DNA of 64,000 nucleotides from Demequina sediminicola (GCF_000975055.1 NZ_BBRB01000001.1:937751-1001750), one strand, 5' to 3'. Counted from the first letter of the stretch, positions 25,912-34,889 are shown. The notes: a model not told the origin generated them from the letters alone. Program-made: numbers and translations.

Positions 25912-26503
25912 GCAGGCACTCAAAGTCTGGTCTGTCAGCGCGGGCGCCCTAGCCCTGATGGGGTGTTCCGGGGTTGCGTCTGAGCCATCCGGTGACGGCG
26001 CGAGCGCAGCGAGCGAGTACCAGTCGGAGTCCACACTGCGCGCGCTCACTGGCGCTGAGCAAGACCCGCGTGCCTCCGACGAGCAGCGGCAGGCCCTCAC
26101 ACGCTGGGCGGACTTGGGCATCACACCATACGAGGACGTGGCGCTCGCCGTTGATCGAACTTTCGAGTGTTTCCAGGTAGTGGGGGTTGAGTACACGGAT
26201 CTTGGGAATGAAGGTGAGGGAGATTTCCCTGAGCCTTTGTTTAGTTACGACGAGACGGCCGCGGCAGAGGGCTGCATCGCCCAGGAGTACCACTATCTGA
26301 GCCTCGCGTATCAGCTGGGAGACGGTGTATCGCAGTCGCGCGAGCGTCAAGCAGCAGCGTCTGAGGTGGAGCTACGCGCGTGCCTGCAGGCGCTGGGCGT
26401 TGACGTTGCCGAAGACTCCGACTTCCACGCCCTTGTCGACGAGGTGATGGAGTCTGGAGATGCGGACAGTATGCGCTGCGTGGACGAGGTGATGGGCGGA
26501 TGA
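25886..26503 (+). CDS. Putative lipoprotein, paralog of 24620-25237
   Basis: A 205-residue lipoprotein with lipobox LMGC near residue 27. The core LSLAYQLGDGVSQSRERQ matches the paralog 1.3 kb upstream, and the total length is the same. The C-terminal helix-rich region ends with a Cys. Its start overlaps the small secreted protein by 26 bp, suggesting coupled translation. No catalytic motif; function unknown. Confidence 0.7.
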   Translation: MLGIVPRSRQALKVWSVSAGALALMGCSGVASEPSGDGASAASEYQSESTLRALTGAEQDPRASDEQRQALTRWADLGITPYEDVALAVDRTFECFQVVGVEYTDLGNEGEGDFPEPLFSYDETAAAEGCIAQEYHYLSLAYQLGDGVSQSRERQAAASEVELRACLQALGVDVAEDSDFHALVDEVMESGDADSMRCVDEVMGG

Positions 26504-26538
26504 GGAAGCCAGCCGGTCTGGCCCCTTGCGCACCTCGC

Positions 26539-26544
26539 TAGACT
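26539..26544 (+). promoter_or_regulatory. -10 box of purD (leaderless)
   Basis: TAGACT, a 7-nt spacer and the GTG at 26552. The same TAGACT hexamer precedes purS. Confidence 0.6.
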
Positions 26545-26551
26545 CACACGC

Positions 26552-27838
26552 GTGAAGGTACTGATTGTTGGCCCCGGAGCCCGTGAGCACGCGATTGCCC
26601 GCTCCCTCCACCTCGACCCCGCTGTCACTGAGCTGCACGCCGTTCCGGGTAACCCCGGCATCGGCCAGGTGGCGACGTTGCACGCTGGGGATGCGAACGA
26701 TGGCGCTTCGGTAGCGCAGCTTGCCACGTCGCTGGGTGTTGACCTTGTTGTCGTTGGCCCTGAGGCGCCGCTTGTGGCAGGTGTCGCTGACGCGGTGCGG
26801 GACGCCGGTATCCCGGTGTTTGGGCCTAGTGCGGAAGCCGCAATGCTGGAAGGCTCCAAAGCGTTCGCCAAGGAAATCATGGCCGCCGCGAACGTGCCGA
26901 CAGCCGAACCGCGCATCTGCACCAACCGCGTCGTTCTCGATGCAGCCCTGGCCGAGTTCGGTGCGCCATATGTGGTGAAGGACGACGGTCTTGCGGCAGG
27001 CAAAGGCGTAGTCGTGACCGATGTTCTCGACGAGGCGACCGCACACGGTCAAGCAATTCTTGACGCGGGCGGCACGGTTGTCATTGAGGAGTACCTCGAC
27101 GGGCCCGAGGTCTCACTGTTCTGCATTTGCGATGGTGCCACCGTTGTCCCGCTTATGCCGGCCCAAGACTTCAAGCGCGCCTACGACGGCGACGAGGGCC
27201 TCAACACTGGCGGCATGGGCGCCTACACCCCGCTGCCGTGGGCTCCCGTTGACGTGGTGGATGAGGTTGTCAAGCACGTCGCTCAGCCGACCATCGACGA
27301 GATGGCTCGTCGCGGCACGCCCTTCTCCGGCGTCTTGTACTGCGGCCTTGCTCTCACCAGCAAGGGCCTGCGCGTCGTGGAGTTCAACGCCCGGTTCGGT
27401 GATCCTGAGACGCAGTCAGTTCTCGCACGACTCGACACTCCTTTGGGGGCCGTGCTCCTGGCTGCCGCAGAGAACCGACTCCACGAGATTGACCCGCTGG
27501 TGTGGAGTGACGATGCCTTCGTGACGGTGGTCCTCGCATCGCACGGATATCCGGAGTCGGCCCGCAAGGGTGACCCCATCACCGGCACCGAGGACGCTGA
27601 GGCCGTTGAGGGTGCTCACGTGTTGCACGCGGGAACAGCGCTCGATGCCGACGGCCAGTTGGTGGCTGCAGGCGGCCGCGTACTGTCCGTCATTGGCCGC
27701 GGGGAAAGCCTGGCCGATGCTCGCAACGTTGCGTACGAAGCGTTGAGCAAGATCTCTCTTCCGGGATCGCACCACCGCACCGACATCGCGCTGGTCGCCG
27801 CCCAAGGTGAAGCGAACGCGCGCGAGGCGCGAGCCTGA
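26552..27838 (+). CDS. purD: Phosphoribosylamine-glycine ligase
   Basis: A 428-residue ATP-grasp ligase making GAR from phosphoribosylamine, glycine and ATP. Motifs: VGPGAREHAIA at the N terminus, VVGPEAPL, VVKDDGLAAGKGVVV (nucleotide-binding) and FNARFGDPETQ (metal ligands). GTG start. The stop overlaps the purC start (TGATG), so the two are translated together. Confidence 0.97.
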   Translation: MKVLIVGPGAREHAIARSLHLDPAVTELHAVPGNPGIGQVATLHAGDANDGASVAQLATSLGVDLVVVGPEAPLVAGVADAVRDAGIPVFGPSAEAAMLEGSKAFAKEIMAAANVPTAEPRICTNRVVLDAALAEFGAPYVVKDDGLAAGKGVVVTDVLDEATAHGQAILDAGGTVVIEEYLDGPEVSLFCICDGATVVPLMPAQDFKRAYDGDEGLNTGGMGAYTPLPWAPVDVVDEVVKHVAQPTIDEMARRGTPFSGVLYCGLALTSKGLRVVEFNARFGDPETQSVLARLDTPLGAVLLAAAENRLHEIDPLVWSDDAFVTVVLASHGYPESARKGDPITGTEDAEAVEGAHVLHAGTALDADGQLVAAGGRVLSVIGRGESLADARNVAYEALSKISLPGSHHRTDIALVAAQGEANAREARA

Positions 27839-28734
27839 TGCCCGGCCACGTCGTCGAACCCACCGCGCCAGAGCTCGCAGGCTGGCGCCACATCTACTCG
27901 GGCAAGATCCGCGACCTGTATGAGCCAGTAGACCCGCACCCCCGGGGTGACGTGGTGCTGGTGGTCGCCTCTGACCGCATCAGTGCCTACGACTGGGTGT
28001 TGCCCACCGAGATTCCTGCCAAGGGTGGAGTGCTCACGGGGTTGAGCATGTGGTGGTTTGACCAGGTGCGAGACCTCGTCCCTAACCACACCGTCGAGGC
28101 ACCCGTGCCCCCCGAGGTTCAAGGCCGCGCCATGGTGTGCCAGCGGCTCGAAATGTTTCCCGTGGAATGCGTGGCCCGTGGCTACCTCACCGGGTCCGGA
28201 CTCGTGGAGTACCGAGAATCCGGCACGGTCTGCGGCATCCCCTTGCCTCCCGGCCTCGAGGATGGCTCACGACTTCCCGAACCCATCTTCACTCCCGCCA
28301 CCAAAGCCGAGGTAGGTGAGCACGACGAGAACGTCACGTTCGAGGCGGTCGTGGAACGCATCGGCTTGGAAGACGCCACCGCGCTCCGGGACCTCACCCT
28401 TGCGGTCTACGCCCGTGCCCACGAGATTGCTGCCGAGAAGGGCATTATTCTCGCGGACACTAAGTTCGAGTTCGGCCGCGACGCCGACGGCCGGATTGTT
28501 CTTGGCGACGAAGTACTGACCCCAGACTCCAGCCGCTTTTGGCCCGCGGACACGTGGGAGCCCGGAAAGACCCAGCCGAGTTTCGACAAGCAGTTTGTGC
28601 GGGACTGGCTCACGTCCGACGAGTCGGGATGGGACAAGAAGTCCGACGACCCGCCCCCGGCCCTGCCGGACGAGGTCGTGGAGCGTACCCGCCAGCGCTA
28701 CCTGGAAGCGTTCGACCGCCTCGCCAAGCAGTAG
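27838..28734 (+). CDS. purC: SAICAR synthetase
   Basis: A 298-residue enzyme joining CAIR and aspartate. Motifs: SGKIRDLYE (ATP-binding), VASDRISAYDWVLP, ARGYLTGSG and DTKFEFGRD. Full length. It is the second gene of the purD-purC pair and ends convergent to the hexosaminidase gene with 42 bp between the stops. Confidence 0.97.
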   Translation: MPGHVVEPTAPELAGWRHIYSGKIRDLYEPVDPHPRGDVVLVVASDRISAYDWVLPTEIPAKGGVLTGLSMWWFDQVRDLVPNHTVEAPVPPEVQGRAMVCQRLEMFPVECVARGYLTGSGLVEYRESGTVCGIPLPPGLEDGSRLPEPIFTPATKAEVGEHDENVTFEAVVERIGLEDATALRDLTLAVYARAHEIAAEKGIILADTKFEFGRDADGRIVLGDEVLTPDSSRFWPADTWEPGKTQPSFDKQFVRDWLTSDESGWDKKSDDPPPALPDEVVERTRQRYLEAFDRLAKQ

Positions 28735-28776
28735 CAACCGCTCGCAGACGTGACGTTCGGTCGCTCGTTCTCGTCG

Positions 28777-30240
28777 CTAGTTCCAGTCCACCTGCGGCGT
28801 CTCGTGGAACGTGAGTCCCTGACGACGCCACCCATCGGCCGCCGCGGCCACGCGGGTGCGGTAGTCCTCCCAGTCCTTGCGCTCTGGGGCCGTCCACGCG
28901 ACCTCCGCCACGGCAGTGAGGCGCGGCAGCAGCATGTCGAAGAGTTGCTCGCGCGTGGAGAGCGTCTCGGTCCAGATGGCCGCCTCCACGCCATCGACCT
29001 GGTCGCCGGGCACGCCCTCGATCAGGGTCGCTGGATCCCACTCGTAGGAATCGCGCAACTCCACCAGCCCCGCCCAGTCCTGACCTCGCTCGTAGTCGGC
29101 GGTGTACTTCATGTCCAGGTAGGCGTGGTTGCCGGGAGACATGATGAAGCGAGACCCGCGCTGGGCTGCGGCCACGAATGGGGCAGTGTCGGCGCGTGTG
29201 TCCCAATATTGCAGGACCGTCCCTGGCTGGGTGGGCGCGGCTGCGGCCTCCTGCCACATGATGACCTTCTTGCCGGTCTCCGCCACCGCCTCCTCAAGGA
29301 GCGTGATGAATTTTGCGTACTCCTGCTTGCCAAGCGTGAGCGCCTCGTCGCCGCCAACGTGCAAGTATGGCGCGTCCGTGATGCCTGCGAGGTCTCCCAA
29401 CACGTCGCGGATGAAGGGTGCCGTGGCGGGGAGGTCGAAGGTCAACTGCGAGAACCCGACTTCCATGCCCTCGTACTTTTCCGTGGGCTGGCCATCCGGC
29501 CGTAGTTCACCGTAGATCGCGGTTGCGGCGTTGGTGTGGCCCGGCATGTCGATCTCGGGGATGACGCTGATACACCGTTCTGCCGCGTAGTCCTGGAGTT
29601 GACGGAAATCGGCGAGGGTCAAATACCCCTCGGCCTTGCCACTGTTGGACGTGTCGGAGGAGAACTTGGCGAGTTCGGGTCGCGAGGGCGACTCGATGCG
29701 CCAGCCTTGGTCATCGGTCAGGTGGAGGTGCAGCACGTTGAACTTGTACGCCGCCAACACGTCGATCACGTCTTCAAGAATGTCGAGCGGGAAGAAGTTT
29801 CGCGCAATGTCCAGGGTGAGGCCGCGCCACGAATAGCGCGGTGCATCGACCACCACAGCTTGTTCAATGAGGACGCCGCGATCAGCGTCCCGGGTCAGGA
29901 GTTGACGCAGTGTCTGGACTCCATGGAAGAGGCCGGCGGCGCTTGCGGCCCGCACGGACATCGGGCGTGTGGTGGTGTTGACCTCGTATCCATCGGCATG
30001 GCCGTCGGTGGAACCGGCCGATGCGTCGAGGTGAAGGATCACTGCAGGCGCACCCGGTTCAGGGGCCTCAGCGACAGGTACGGTGACCCCGGCATCGGCG
30101 CTCAACAGCGTGGAGGCCTGAAGTGCGACGCGGTGCTCCGTGGCCGTCGGGCCAGCTATCAGCACCAGACCGTCAACGTGAATGGGCGAGGCTCCCGCGG
30201 GAGTTGTGACGCTCTCTGGCTGGGGAATGATGGAAGGCAT
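28777..30240 (-). CDS. Beta-N-acetylhexosaminidase (GH20)
   Basis: A 487-residue family 20 glycosidase that removes terminal GlcNAc/GalNAc by substrate-assisted catalysis. The N-terminal GH20b-like domain covers ~1-125 and the TIM barrel starts at YSWRGLTLDIARNF. The catalytic Asp-Glu pair is in LHVGGDEAL. Substrate-binding Trp residues occur at MWQEA and YSGW-like positions near the end. There is no signal peptide, so it probably acts on imported chito-oligosaccharides or cell-wall turnover products. Monocistronic. Confidence 0.93.
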   Translation of the reverse strand: MPSIIPQPESVTTPAGASPIHVDGLVLIAGPTATEHRVALQASTLLSADAGVTVPVAEAPEPGAPAVILHLDASAGSTDGHADGYEVNTTTRPMSVRAASAAGLFHGVQTLRQLLTRDADRGVLIEQAVVVDAPRYSWRGLTLDIARNFFPLDILEDVIDVLAAYKFNVLHLHLTDDQGWRIESPSRPELAKFSSDTSNSGKAEGYLTLADFRQLQDYAAERCISVIPEIDMPGHTNAATAIYGELRPDGQPTEKYEGMEVGFSQLTFDLPATAPFIRDVLGDLAGITDAPYLHVGGDEALTLGKQEYAKFITLLEEAVAETGKKVIMWQEAAAAPTQPGTVLQYWDTRADTAPFVAAAQRGSRFIMSPGNHAYLDMKYTADYERGQDWAGLVELRDSYEWDPATLIEGVPGDQVDGVEAAIWTETLSTREQLFDMLLPRLTAVAEVAWTAPERKDWEDYRTRVAAAADGWRRQGLTFHETPQVDWN

Positions 30241-30392
30241 TCGGTACCTCGCTGTTGTGGTGGCTCATAAGCCCCAGGCAAGGCTTCACTGGGCCTGCCT
30301 GCGGTGTGGCTTGAAACGCGAGACTACTGGATTCTGTCGTGGTGGTCACACTGCTCATTGCAGCGGCAGGACGCGGTCGCGTTGAGGGGTGC

Positions 30393-31181
30393 CTATCCGC
30401 CGTAGTGGCCGATGTCAGGGTGGCCGTGTGGTGCATCAACATCGACGCGCTTGCCGCCCACGGTGGGGACACCCCAGCCAAACTTGATCGACGCAAAACG
30501 TACAGCCAGGATCACCACGATGGGCACCCAGAACACCACGGTGCGCGGCACGTCGAACCACAGCAACGTCGTGTACGAGGCGGCGCCAGCAAGCGCGGCC
30601 GTCGCATAAAACTGGCCGTTGCGCAGCACATCGGGCACATCGTTGGCGAGCATGTCGCGAATCACACCGCCGCCGACACCCGTCAGGATGCCCAACACCG
30701 CGGCCACCATCAGCGACGCCCCCGCATCAATCGCGATTCCTGTTCCCACCACCACGAACACCGCGAGGCCCACGGCGTCCGACGCCTGGACAATGCGGAA
30801 GCGCTCAAGGCGGTCTGGCGGGTGCCAACGAGCCAGAAGCGCCACCGCGACACCGGTCAGCGCGCCCACGACGAGGAAACTCGGGCTCTCCATCCAAAAC
30901 ACTGGAACATCCAGGATGACGTCCCGCATCGTTCCGCCGCCAATGGCCACCATGCACGCCAACACCACAGCGCCCACCAAGTCCATGCGCTTACGGCCGG
31001 CAGCCACGGCACCGGAGATCGCAAACGCGACAGTGCCGAGGTACTCCAACGCAATACGCATAGTGCCCAGCGCGGAGTCGAGGATTTCGGGCGCAGTAGC
31101 CAAGTCAAGAAGCGCAGGCACGGGTGGGCCAATCAGTGAAGGGGATGTGAGCGGTCGCGCGCGGCGACACAATGCGCCCAT
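30393..31181 (-). CDS. TRIC-like cation channel family membrane protein (UPF0126)
   Basis: A membrane protein with six or seven helices and two internally repeated halves with the motifs GGGTMRDVI and GGGVIRDML, diagnostic of the UPF0126/YadS family (bacterial TRIC-like channels). The start is uncertain: ATG 31181 is used here. GTG 31121 and ATG 31061 (MRIALEYLGTVAF) are also possible, since homology begins only near the last. A longer frame to 31490 overlaps an opposing lipoprotein gene and is rejected. Confidence 0.8.
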   Translation of the reverse strand: MGALCRRARPLTSPSLIGPPVPALLDLATAPEILDSALGTMRIALEYLGTVAFAISGAVAAGRKRMDLVGAVVLACMVAIGGGTMRDVILDVPVFWMESPSFLVVGALTGVAVALLARWHPPDRLERFRIVQASDAVGLAVFVVVGTGIAIDAGASLMVAAVLGILTGVGGGVIRDMLANDVPDVLRNGQFYATAALAGAASYTTLLWFDVPRTVVFWVPIVVILAVRFASIKFGWGVPTVGGKRVDVDAPHGHPDIGHYGG

Positions 31182-31332
31182 CGTAACGGGCGCGGGCCAC
31201 GCAACGTAAGCCAGCATCGGCCGGTTTCCATGCCGAAACCGCGCCTGTGGATAACCGCCGTACCCATAGCCACTACGGGGCTCCACTGCTAGGTTGAGGC
31301 CGTCGCCCGCACCGACGTCGGAAGGAAGCCCC

Positions 31333-31788
31333 ATGCGCCGCCGCATGTCCCCCATCATTGCTGTTGCAGCGCTCGTGGTCGCCCTCACCGGCTGTGGCTC
31401 CGAACCCGAAACAGAAATCACTGTGGAAGCCCTCACCATGACCGTCGGCGAATGTGTCTGGGATGAAGCCATCACCTCCGACACCACCACCGAAATCGGA
31501 GAGCGCGAGACCGTCGAGTGCTCCGAGCCTCACCACGGCGAGGTCTACTACACCGAGGACGTCGCCGGATCTGTGATTCCCGACAACCTCGCTTCCACGG
31601 CGACCGACGCCTGCGTCGAGAACTTCGAGCCCTATGTTGGCATCGCGCACACGGAATCCAAGTACGCCGTATCTCTCGTGTACCCCTCCGCCACCACCTG
31701 GGAGGCCGGCGACCGCCAGATCGCGTGCCTCCTCATTGCCGGTCCAGACGAGGAACTGACGTCCTCCGCCAAGGGCAGCGCCGAATAG
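31333..31788 (+). CDS. Lipoprotein with Septum_form domain
   Basis: A 151-residue lipoprotein starting at ATG 31333 after GGAAGGAAG. The signal peptide ends in lipobox VALTGC near residue 21. The exported domain has VGECVWDE, VECSEPHHGEVYY and QIACLL, the same Cys/His pattern as the larger Septum_form protein at 7371-8216. Function is unproven. It lies 35 bp before purS but purS has its own promoter. Confidence 0.8.
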   Translation: MRRRMSPIIAVAALVVALTGCGSEPETEITVEALTMTVGECVWDEAITSDTTTEIGERETVECSEPHHGEVYYTEDVAGSVIPDNLASTATDACVENFEPYVGIAHTESKYAVSLVYPSATTWEAGDRQIACLLIAGPDEELTSSAKGSAE

Positions 31789-31811
31789 CGCGAGCGCCCG
31801 CGAGAGGCCGG

Positions 31812-31817
31812 TAGACT
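31812..31817 (+). promoter_or_regulatory. -10 box of purS (leaderless)
   Basis: TAGACT, spacer GCCGCC, then the ATG at 31824. Drives purS-purQ. Confidence 0.6.
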
Positions 31818-31823
31818 GCCGCC

Positions 31824-32075
31824 ATGCCCACGATCGTCGTTCACGTGATGCCCAAGCCCGAGATCCTTGACCCCCAGGGCAAGGCCGTCGGAAACGCACT
31901 CCCTCGCCTCGGCTTTGAAGGGTTCGCCTCGGTTCGCCAGGGCAAGCGCTTCGAGCTCACCGTCGACGGTGACGTCACCGAGGAGATCCTCGACAAGGCG
32001 CGCGAAGCCGCCGAGACGATGCTCTCGAACCCTGTTATCGAAGACGTCGTGGCCGTGGAGGTCGTGGACTCATGA
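31824..32075 (+). CDS. purS: FGAM synthase subunit PurS
   Basis: An 83-residue small subunit that bridges PurQ and PurL in the three-part FGAM synthase. Pattern: [17 protein letters not shown] and RFELTVDGD. It overlaps purQ by 4 bp (ATGA). The purL gene encoding the catalytic subunit is not found in the window. Confidence 0.96.
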   Translation: MPTIVVHVMPKPEILDPQGKAVGNALPRLGFEGFASVRQGKRFELTVDGDVTEEILDKAREAAETMLSNPVIEDVVAVEVVDS

Positions 32076-32773
32076 CACGCATCGGCGTCGTGACCTTCCC
32101 GGGAACGCTCGACGACCGCGACGCAGCACGTGCAGTACGTGTGGCCGGCGCAGAGTCCGTCAACCTGTTCCACACGGACCACTCGCTTCAGGACGTCGAC
32201 GCCGTTGTCCTCCCCGGCGGCTTCTCCTACGGCGACTACCTGCGCGCCGGAGCAATCTCACGCTTCTCTCCGATCATGGAGCAGGTCGTGGACGCAGCCA
32301 ACGGTGGAATGCCCGTGCTGGGCATCTGCAACGGCTTCCAGGTGCTGACGGAAGTCCACCTGCTGCCCGGCTCAATGATCAAGAACAACCACCTCCACTT
32401 CCTGTGCCGCGACCAGGTGCTCCGCGTCGAGAACAACGACACCGCCTGGACCAATGCGTACGACCTCGGCGAAGAGATCACCATCCCGCTGAAGAACCAG
32501 GATGGCCAATACGTCGCTGACGAGCACACGCTCGATGCCCTTGAAGCCGAAGGGCGTGTGGCGTTCCGCTACGTGGGTGGCAATCCGAACGGTTCGCGCC
32601 GCGACATCGCTGGCGTCACCAACGAGCGCGGCAATGTCGTGGGCCTCATGCCTCACCCCGAGCACGCAGTCGAGCCGGGCTTTGGCCCCGACTCGCGTGA
32701 AGGCGGCCGTTCGGGCACTGACGGCATCGGCTTCTTCGCTTCGGCTATCAACGCGCTCCTCACCCCCGCCTAA
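32072..32773 (+). CDS. purQ: FGAM synthase glutaminase subunit PurQ
   Basis: A 233-residue class I glutamine amidotransferase supplying ammonia for FGAM formation. Nucleophile Cys in LGICNGFQ, His-Glu pair in [10 protein letters not shown], oxyanion region [14 protein letters not shown]. Intact. A 62-bp repeat starts two bases after the stop. Confidence 0.97.
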   Translation: MTRIGVVTFPGTLDDRDAARAVRVAGAESVNLFHTDHSLQDVDAVVLPGGFSYGDYLRAGAISRFSPIMEQVVDAANGGMPVLGICNGFQVLTEVHLLPGSMIKNNHLHFLCRDQVLRVENNDTAWTNAYDLGEEITIPLKNQDGQYVADEHTLDALEAEGRVAFRYVGGNPNGSRRDIAGVTNERGNVVGLMPHPEHAVEPGFGPDSREGGRSGTDGIGFFASAINALLTPA

Positions 32774-32775
32774 CC

Positions 32776-32834
32776 CGCCAAATGGCTCCATTTCGCTGTT
32801 TTGGGCGGCCATAGCGGGCATTTTTTGCCACTAG
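32776..32834. repeat. Degenerate copy of the 62-bp element after purQ
   Basis: The left arm 32776-32799 matches the consensus fully. The inner part reads TTTGGGC, and the right half is eroded into a T-rich stretch (TTTTTT at 32821-32826). It lies between convergent purQ and abi genes. Confidence 0.8.
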
Positions 32835-32906
32835 GCCGTCAGTTGGGGTCGCCGCGATGCGGGGCAGACCAGACGCATGCCGTCGGCTGTCTCACTCGTT
32901 CGCTCG

Positions 32907-33947
32907 TCAACTCGGTTCGACATCGCCGATTTCGCCTACGCGGGGCCCTGCAGGAGAGTCGATGCCGATGGAGGGCCCCCAGAATTCGTCGTTGCTCCAT
33001 CCATGTGGGATCCCCATGCCTCGCAGGTTTAATGCGGGTCTATTGGAGAGGAGATTCTGGAGTCGTTCGGCCCACTGGCTACGTGGCGACACAGTGTTGA
33101 GTACCGCTTGGAGCGAAACGAGGACGGGGTACAGGCGTCTCAGGCTCACGTCAGGTACGGCTCCCCAACTGCGCGGCCAGGAAACCTGTGATGACTTGGG
33201 GATGGCGGGGTACACGCCTAGGCCAACGTTCCAAAGCCTGCCGTGATGTGCACATATGTTGCGCACCCGGACGTAACTCTTAAGCCATGAGAGTAGGAGT
33301 GGGTCGGTCAGACCCAGGCTGTGGGCAATCGCAGTGCGGTCGGACCGGTGTCGCAAGTTGTGAATAACTGACGCGAGCTGCCCTAGGGTGAGCGACTCCA
33401 CCATGAGCCACGATGGAGGAAGCTCCGGTTCTCCGTAGGTCGTGACGTAGTGATCGAGAGCCGATTTGTGAACGATCTCGTCTGCACCGATGTCGGCGTG
33501 GTGGTGAAGTGTGTCATCGTAGAGTTTCTTCACCAACTTCAGGAACGTGGTGTGCTTGCCTGCCCGTGCGAACAGGGCAGGATCTAGATACCAGTGCGAA
33601 TCTGTGTAGGTCGTCGCCATGTGGTCCGTCAAGGCCGCTCGTATCGCAACCTCGGCACGCTCCAGCGCATCGAGTACTAGTAGGCGCAAAGCGCGGTCGA
33701 AAACGTAGAGATCCAGGATCTCGTCGAAAGTGGTGCCATCCGTGAGGGTGTGCTGGCTTCTGTCCTGTTGAAACGGGATGGTGTAGGGCGACAGGCGGTA
33801 GTAGCCGATGTGTCGGATGTAGCGGCTGCCGCGATCACGATCGGGGATGACCATGCCGCGCTCCTGCAACCGATCTACGAGCTCACCCACCGACAACGGA
33901 GGTTTGTCGTAGCGGCGGCTGCCGCGCTCCGTTGCGCTCGCAGTCAT
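32907..33947 (-). CDS. Abi_2/AbiF-like abortive infection protein (HEPN)
   Basis: A 346-residue protein starting at ATG 33947 behind GGGAGGG. Family pattern: RHIGYYRLSPYTIPF near residue 45, VFDRALRLLVLDALERAEVAIR near 82-103, and RNICAHHGRLWN near 229-240. The R-x4-H in the last motif (R229, H234) is the HEPN ribonuclease signature; a second R-x5-H lies near 103-109. Abi_2 proteins act in phage defence by growth arrest or RNA cleavage. About 100 residues follow the HEPN core. A promoter, a hairpin and a U tract lie directly upstream, suggesting a paired small RNA. It stands alone in an otherwise purine-gene locus, so acquisition by transfer is likely. Confidence 0.85.
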   Translation of the reverse strand: MTASATERGSRRYDKPPLSVGELVDRLQERGMVIPDRDRGSRYIRHIGYYRLSPYTIPFQQDRSQHTLTDGTTFDEILDLYVFDRALRLLVLDALERAEVAIRAALTDHMATTYTDSHWYLDPALFARAGKHTTFLKLVKKLYDDTLHHHADIGADEIVHKSALDHYVTTYGEPELPPSWLMVESLTLGQLASVIHNLRHRSDRTAIAHSLGLTDPLLLSWLKSYVRVRNICAHHGRLWNVGLGVYPAIPKSSQVSWPRSWGAVPDVSLRRLYPVLVSLQAVLNTVSPRSQWAERLQNLLSNRPALNLRGMGIPHGWSNDEFWGPSIGIDSPAGPRVGEIGDVEPS

Positions 33948-33973
33948 GGCTAGCCCTCCCCGCCCGAGGTAGT

Positions 33974-34020
33974 AAAAATCCCCCAAGTGCGCTTCCATGG
34001 AGAGGCGTGGGGGATGTAGT
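33974..34020 (-). ncRNA. Predicted small leader RNA of the abi gene, terminator-ended
   Basis: On the minus strand, a -10 box places the start near 34020. The ~47-nt transcript folds with ATCCCCCA (34015-34008) against TGGGGGAT (33985-33978) and an inner CGC/GCG stem, then ends in five U (33978-33974). The short sequence ACTACxTC occurs on both sides of the hairpin. Translation of abi, 26 nt further on, would require read-through. The RNA could be a terminator-type attenuator or an RNA antitoxin. Confidence 0.45.
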
Positions 34021-34026
34021 GACTTC

Positions 34027-34054
34027 ATCGTAGCACCGGGGTTGGAGAGGTCAC
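34027..34054 (-). promoter_or_regulatory. Predicted promoter of the abi leader RNA
   Basis: GTGACC (34049-34054) and TACGAT (34027-34032) are separated by 16 bp. Predicted +1 is A34020. Confidence 0.45.
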
Positions 34055-34338
34055 TTCACCCGACGCCCGACGTTAAGAAACTTGTCAATCGCGCATGCGA
34101 ATAGCGACCGTGTACTCGAATTCCCTTTGGCTGGGGACCCCTCACTCTGTGGCCGCTAGTAGTGAACTCTAGGGTTCGGAGGCCCGGACATTCACGGACT
34201 CGTGTGCTGCGGCGCCAAGCGGTTGCGGAGTTCCCCGTTGGCAACGCGTAACTGCGAGATTCAGCCACTTGAGTTGGCATCGGGCTATGCTCAGCGACAC
34301 TGAGCCAATGGAGGCTCGTCTTGATAGGGGTGGGCCGA

Positions 34339-34746
34339 ATGCAGATCGTCAACCTGGGTGTCAGTGTTGTCCTGGTGATGGCGCTTGCGGCATGCACGAG
34401 TCGGGCTGAGACTGCCGACAGCGGCGGCGGTAGTGAACTGGCCTGCGCCGCGATGTATGTGTCCGTCTCGGAGTCCGAGGTGCGCGCCGGGGACTCTGTC
34501 GACGTGACGGTTGAGAACATCGACGACGAATGCCTGGACACTGGTGAGTCGAGTACTCCCCACGAGCCAGCGGCCTACGAGTTGATCTTCGACCAGAACG
34601 AGAACGGCGTTGACCTTGTGACGTTCACCGCAGACGACGGCCCGACTGCCGAGTTCTCAGTGACCATTCCAGAGAGTGCCACTCCAGGTGCTGCCACGAT
34701 CGGTGTGGAGTTCGCCGAAAAAGCCAACATCGTCATCGTTCCCTAG
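34339..34746 (+). CDS. Small lipoprotein, hypothetical
   Basis: A 135-residue lipoprotein from ATG 34339 (TTG 34321 is the alternative). Signal peptide with lipobox ALAAC near residue 18. The mature part has two Cys (LACAAM, DECLDT) and a beta-sandwich-like pattern (VSVSESEVRAGDSVDVTVEN), resembling an Ig-like fold. No specific family. It lies in the accessory block downstream of abi's divergent promoter region. Confidence 0.65.
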   Translation: MQIVNLGVSVVLVMALAACTSRAETADSGGGSELACAAMYVSVSESEVRAGDSVDVTVENIDDECLDTGESSTPHEPAAYELIFDQNENGVDLVTFTADDGPTAEFSVTIPESATPGAATIGVEFAEKANIVIVP

Positions 34747-34787
34747 CGTCAGCCCAACCAACGCCCCACTGAATCCCCGCCAACCCT

Positions 34788-34849
34788 CGCGAAATGGCTC
34801 CTTTTCGCTGTCTAGAGCCCTCAAAACAGCCACATGGCTCCACTTCGCG
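34788..34849. repeat. 62-bp palindromic element, copy with altered outer arms
   Basis: The arms 34788-34811 and 34826-34849 carry matching changes at their outer ends (CGCG instead of CGCC on both sides). The core 34812-34825 is CTAGAG-type. It lies between convergent lipoprotein and LLM genes. Confidence 0.88.
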
Positions 34850-34889
34850 GGGAAGGCGCGGGCCTTAGGCGCGGGGAAGGCGCGGGGCG

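Larger units (their letters stand above)
33948..34338. other. Intergenic region between abi and a lipoprotein gene
   Basis: Besides the abi promoter and hairpin it holds a small dyad (34289-34294/34300-34305, GCTCAG/CTGAGC) upstream of the lipoprotein. No protein-coding gene is supported between 34055 and 34338. Confidence 0.5.

Noticed and set aside
31182..31490. Longer N terminus of the TRIC-like protein
   Set aside because: It overlaps the well supported lipoprotein gene 31333-31788 on the other strand and has no family similarity.
32776..34849. Transposon bounded by two 62-bp elements
   Set aside because: No transposase lies between them, the 32776 copy is eroded, and no target-site duplication could be seen.
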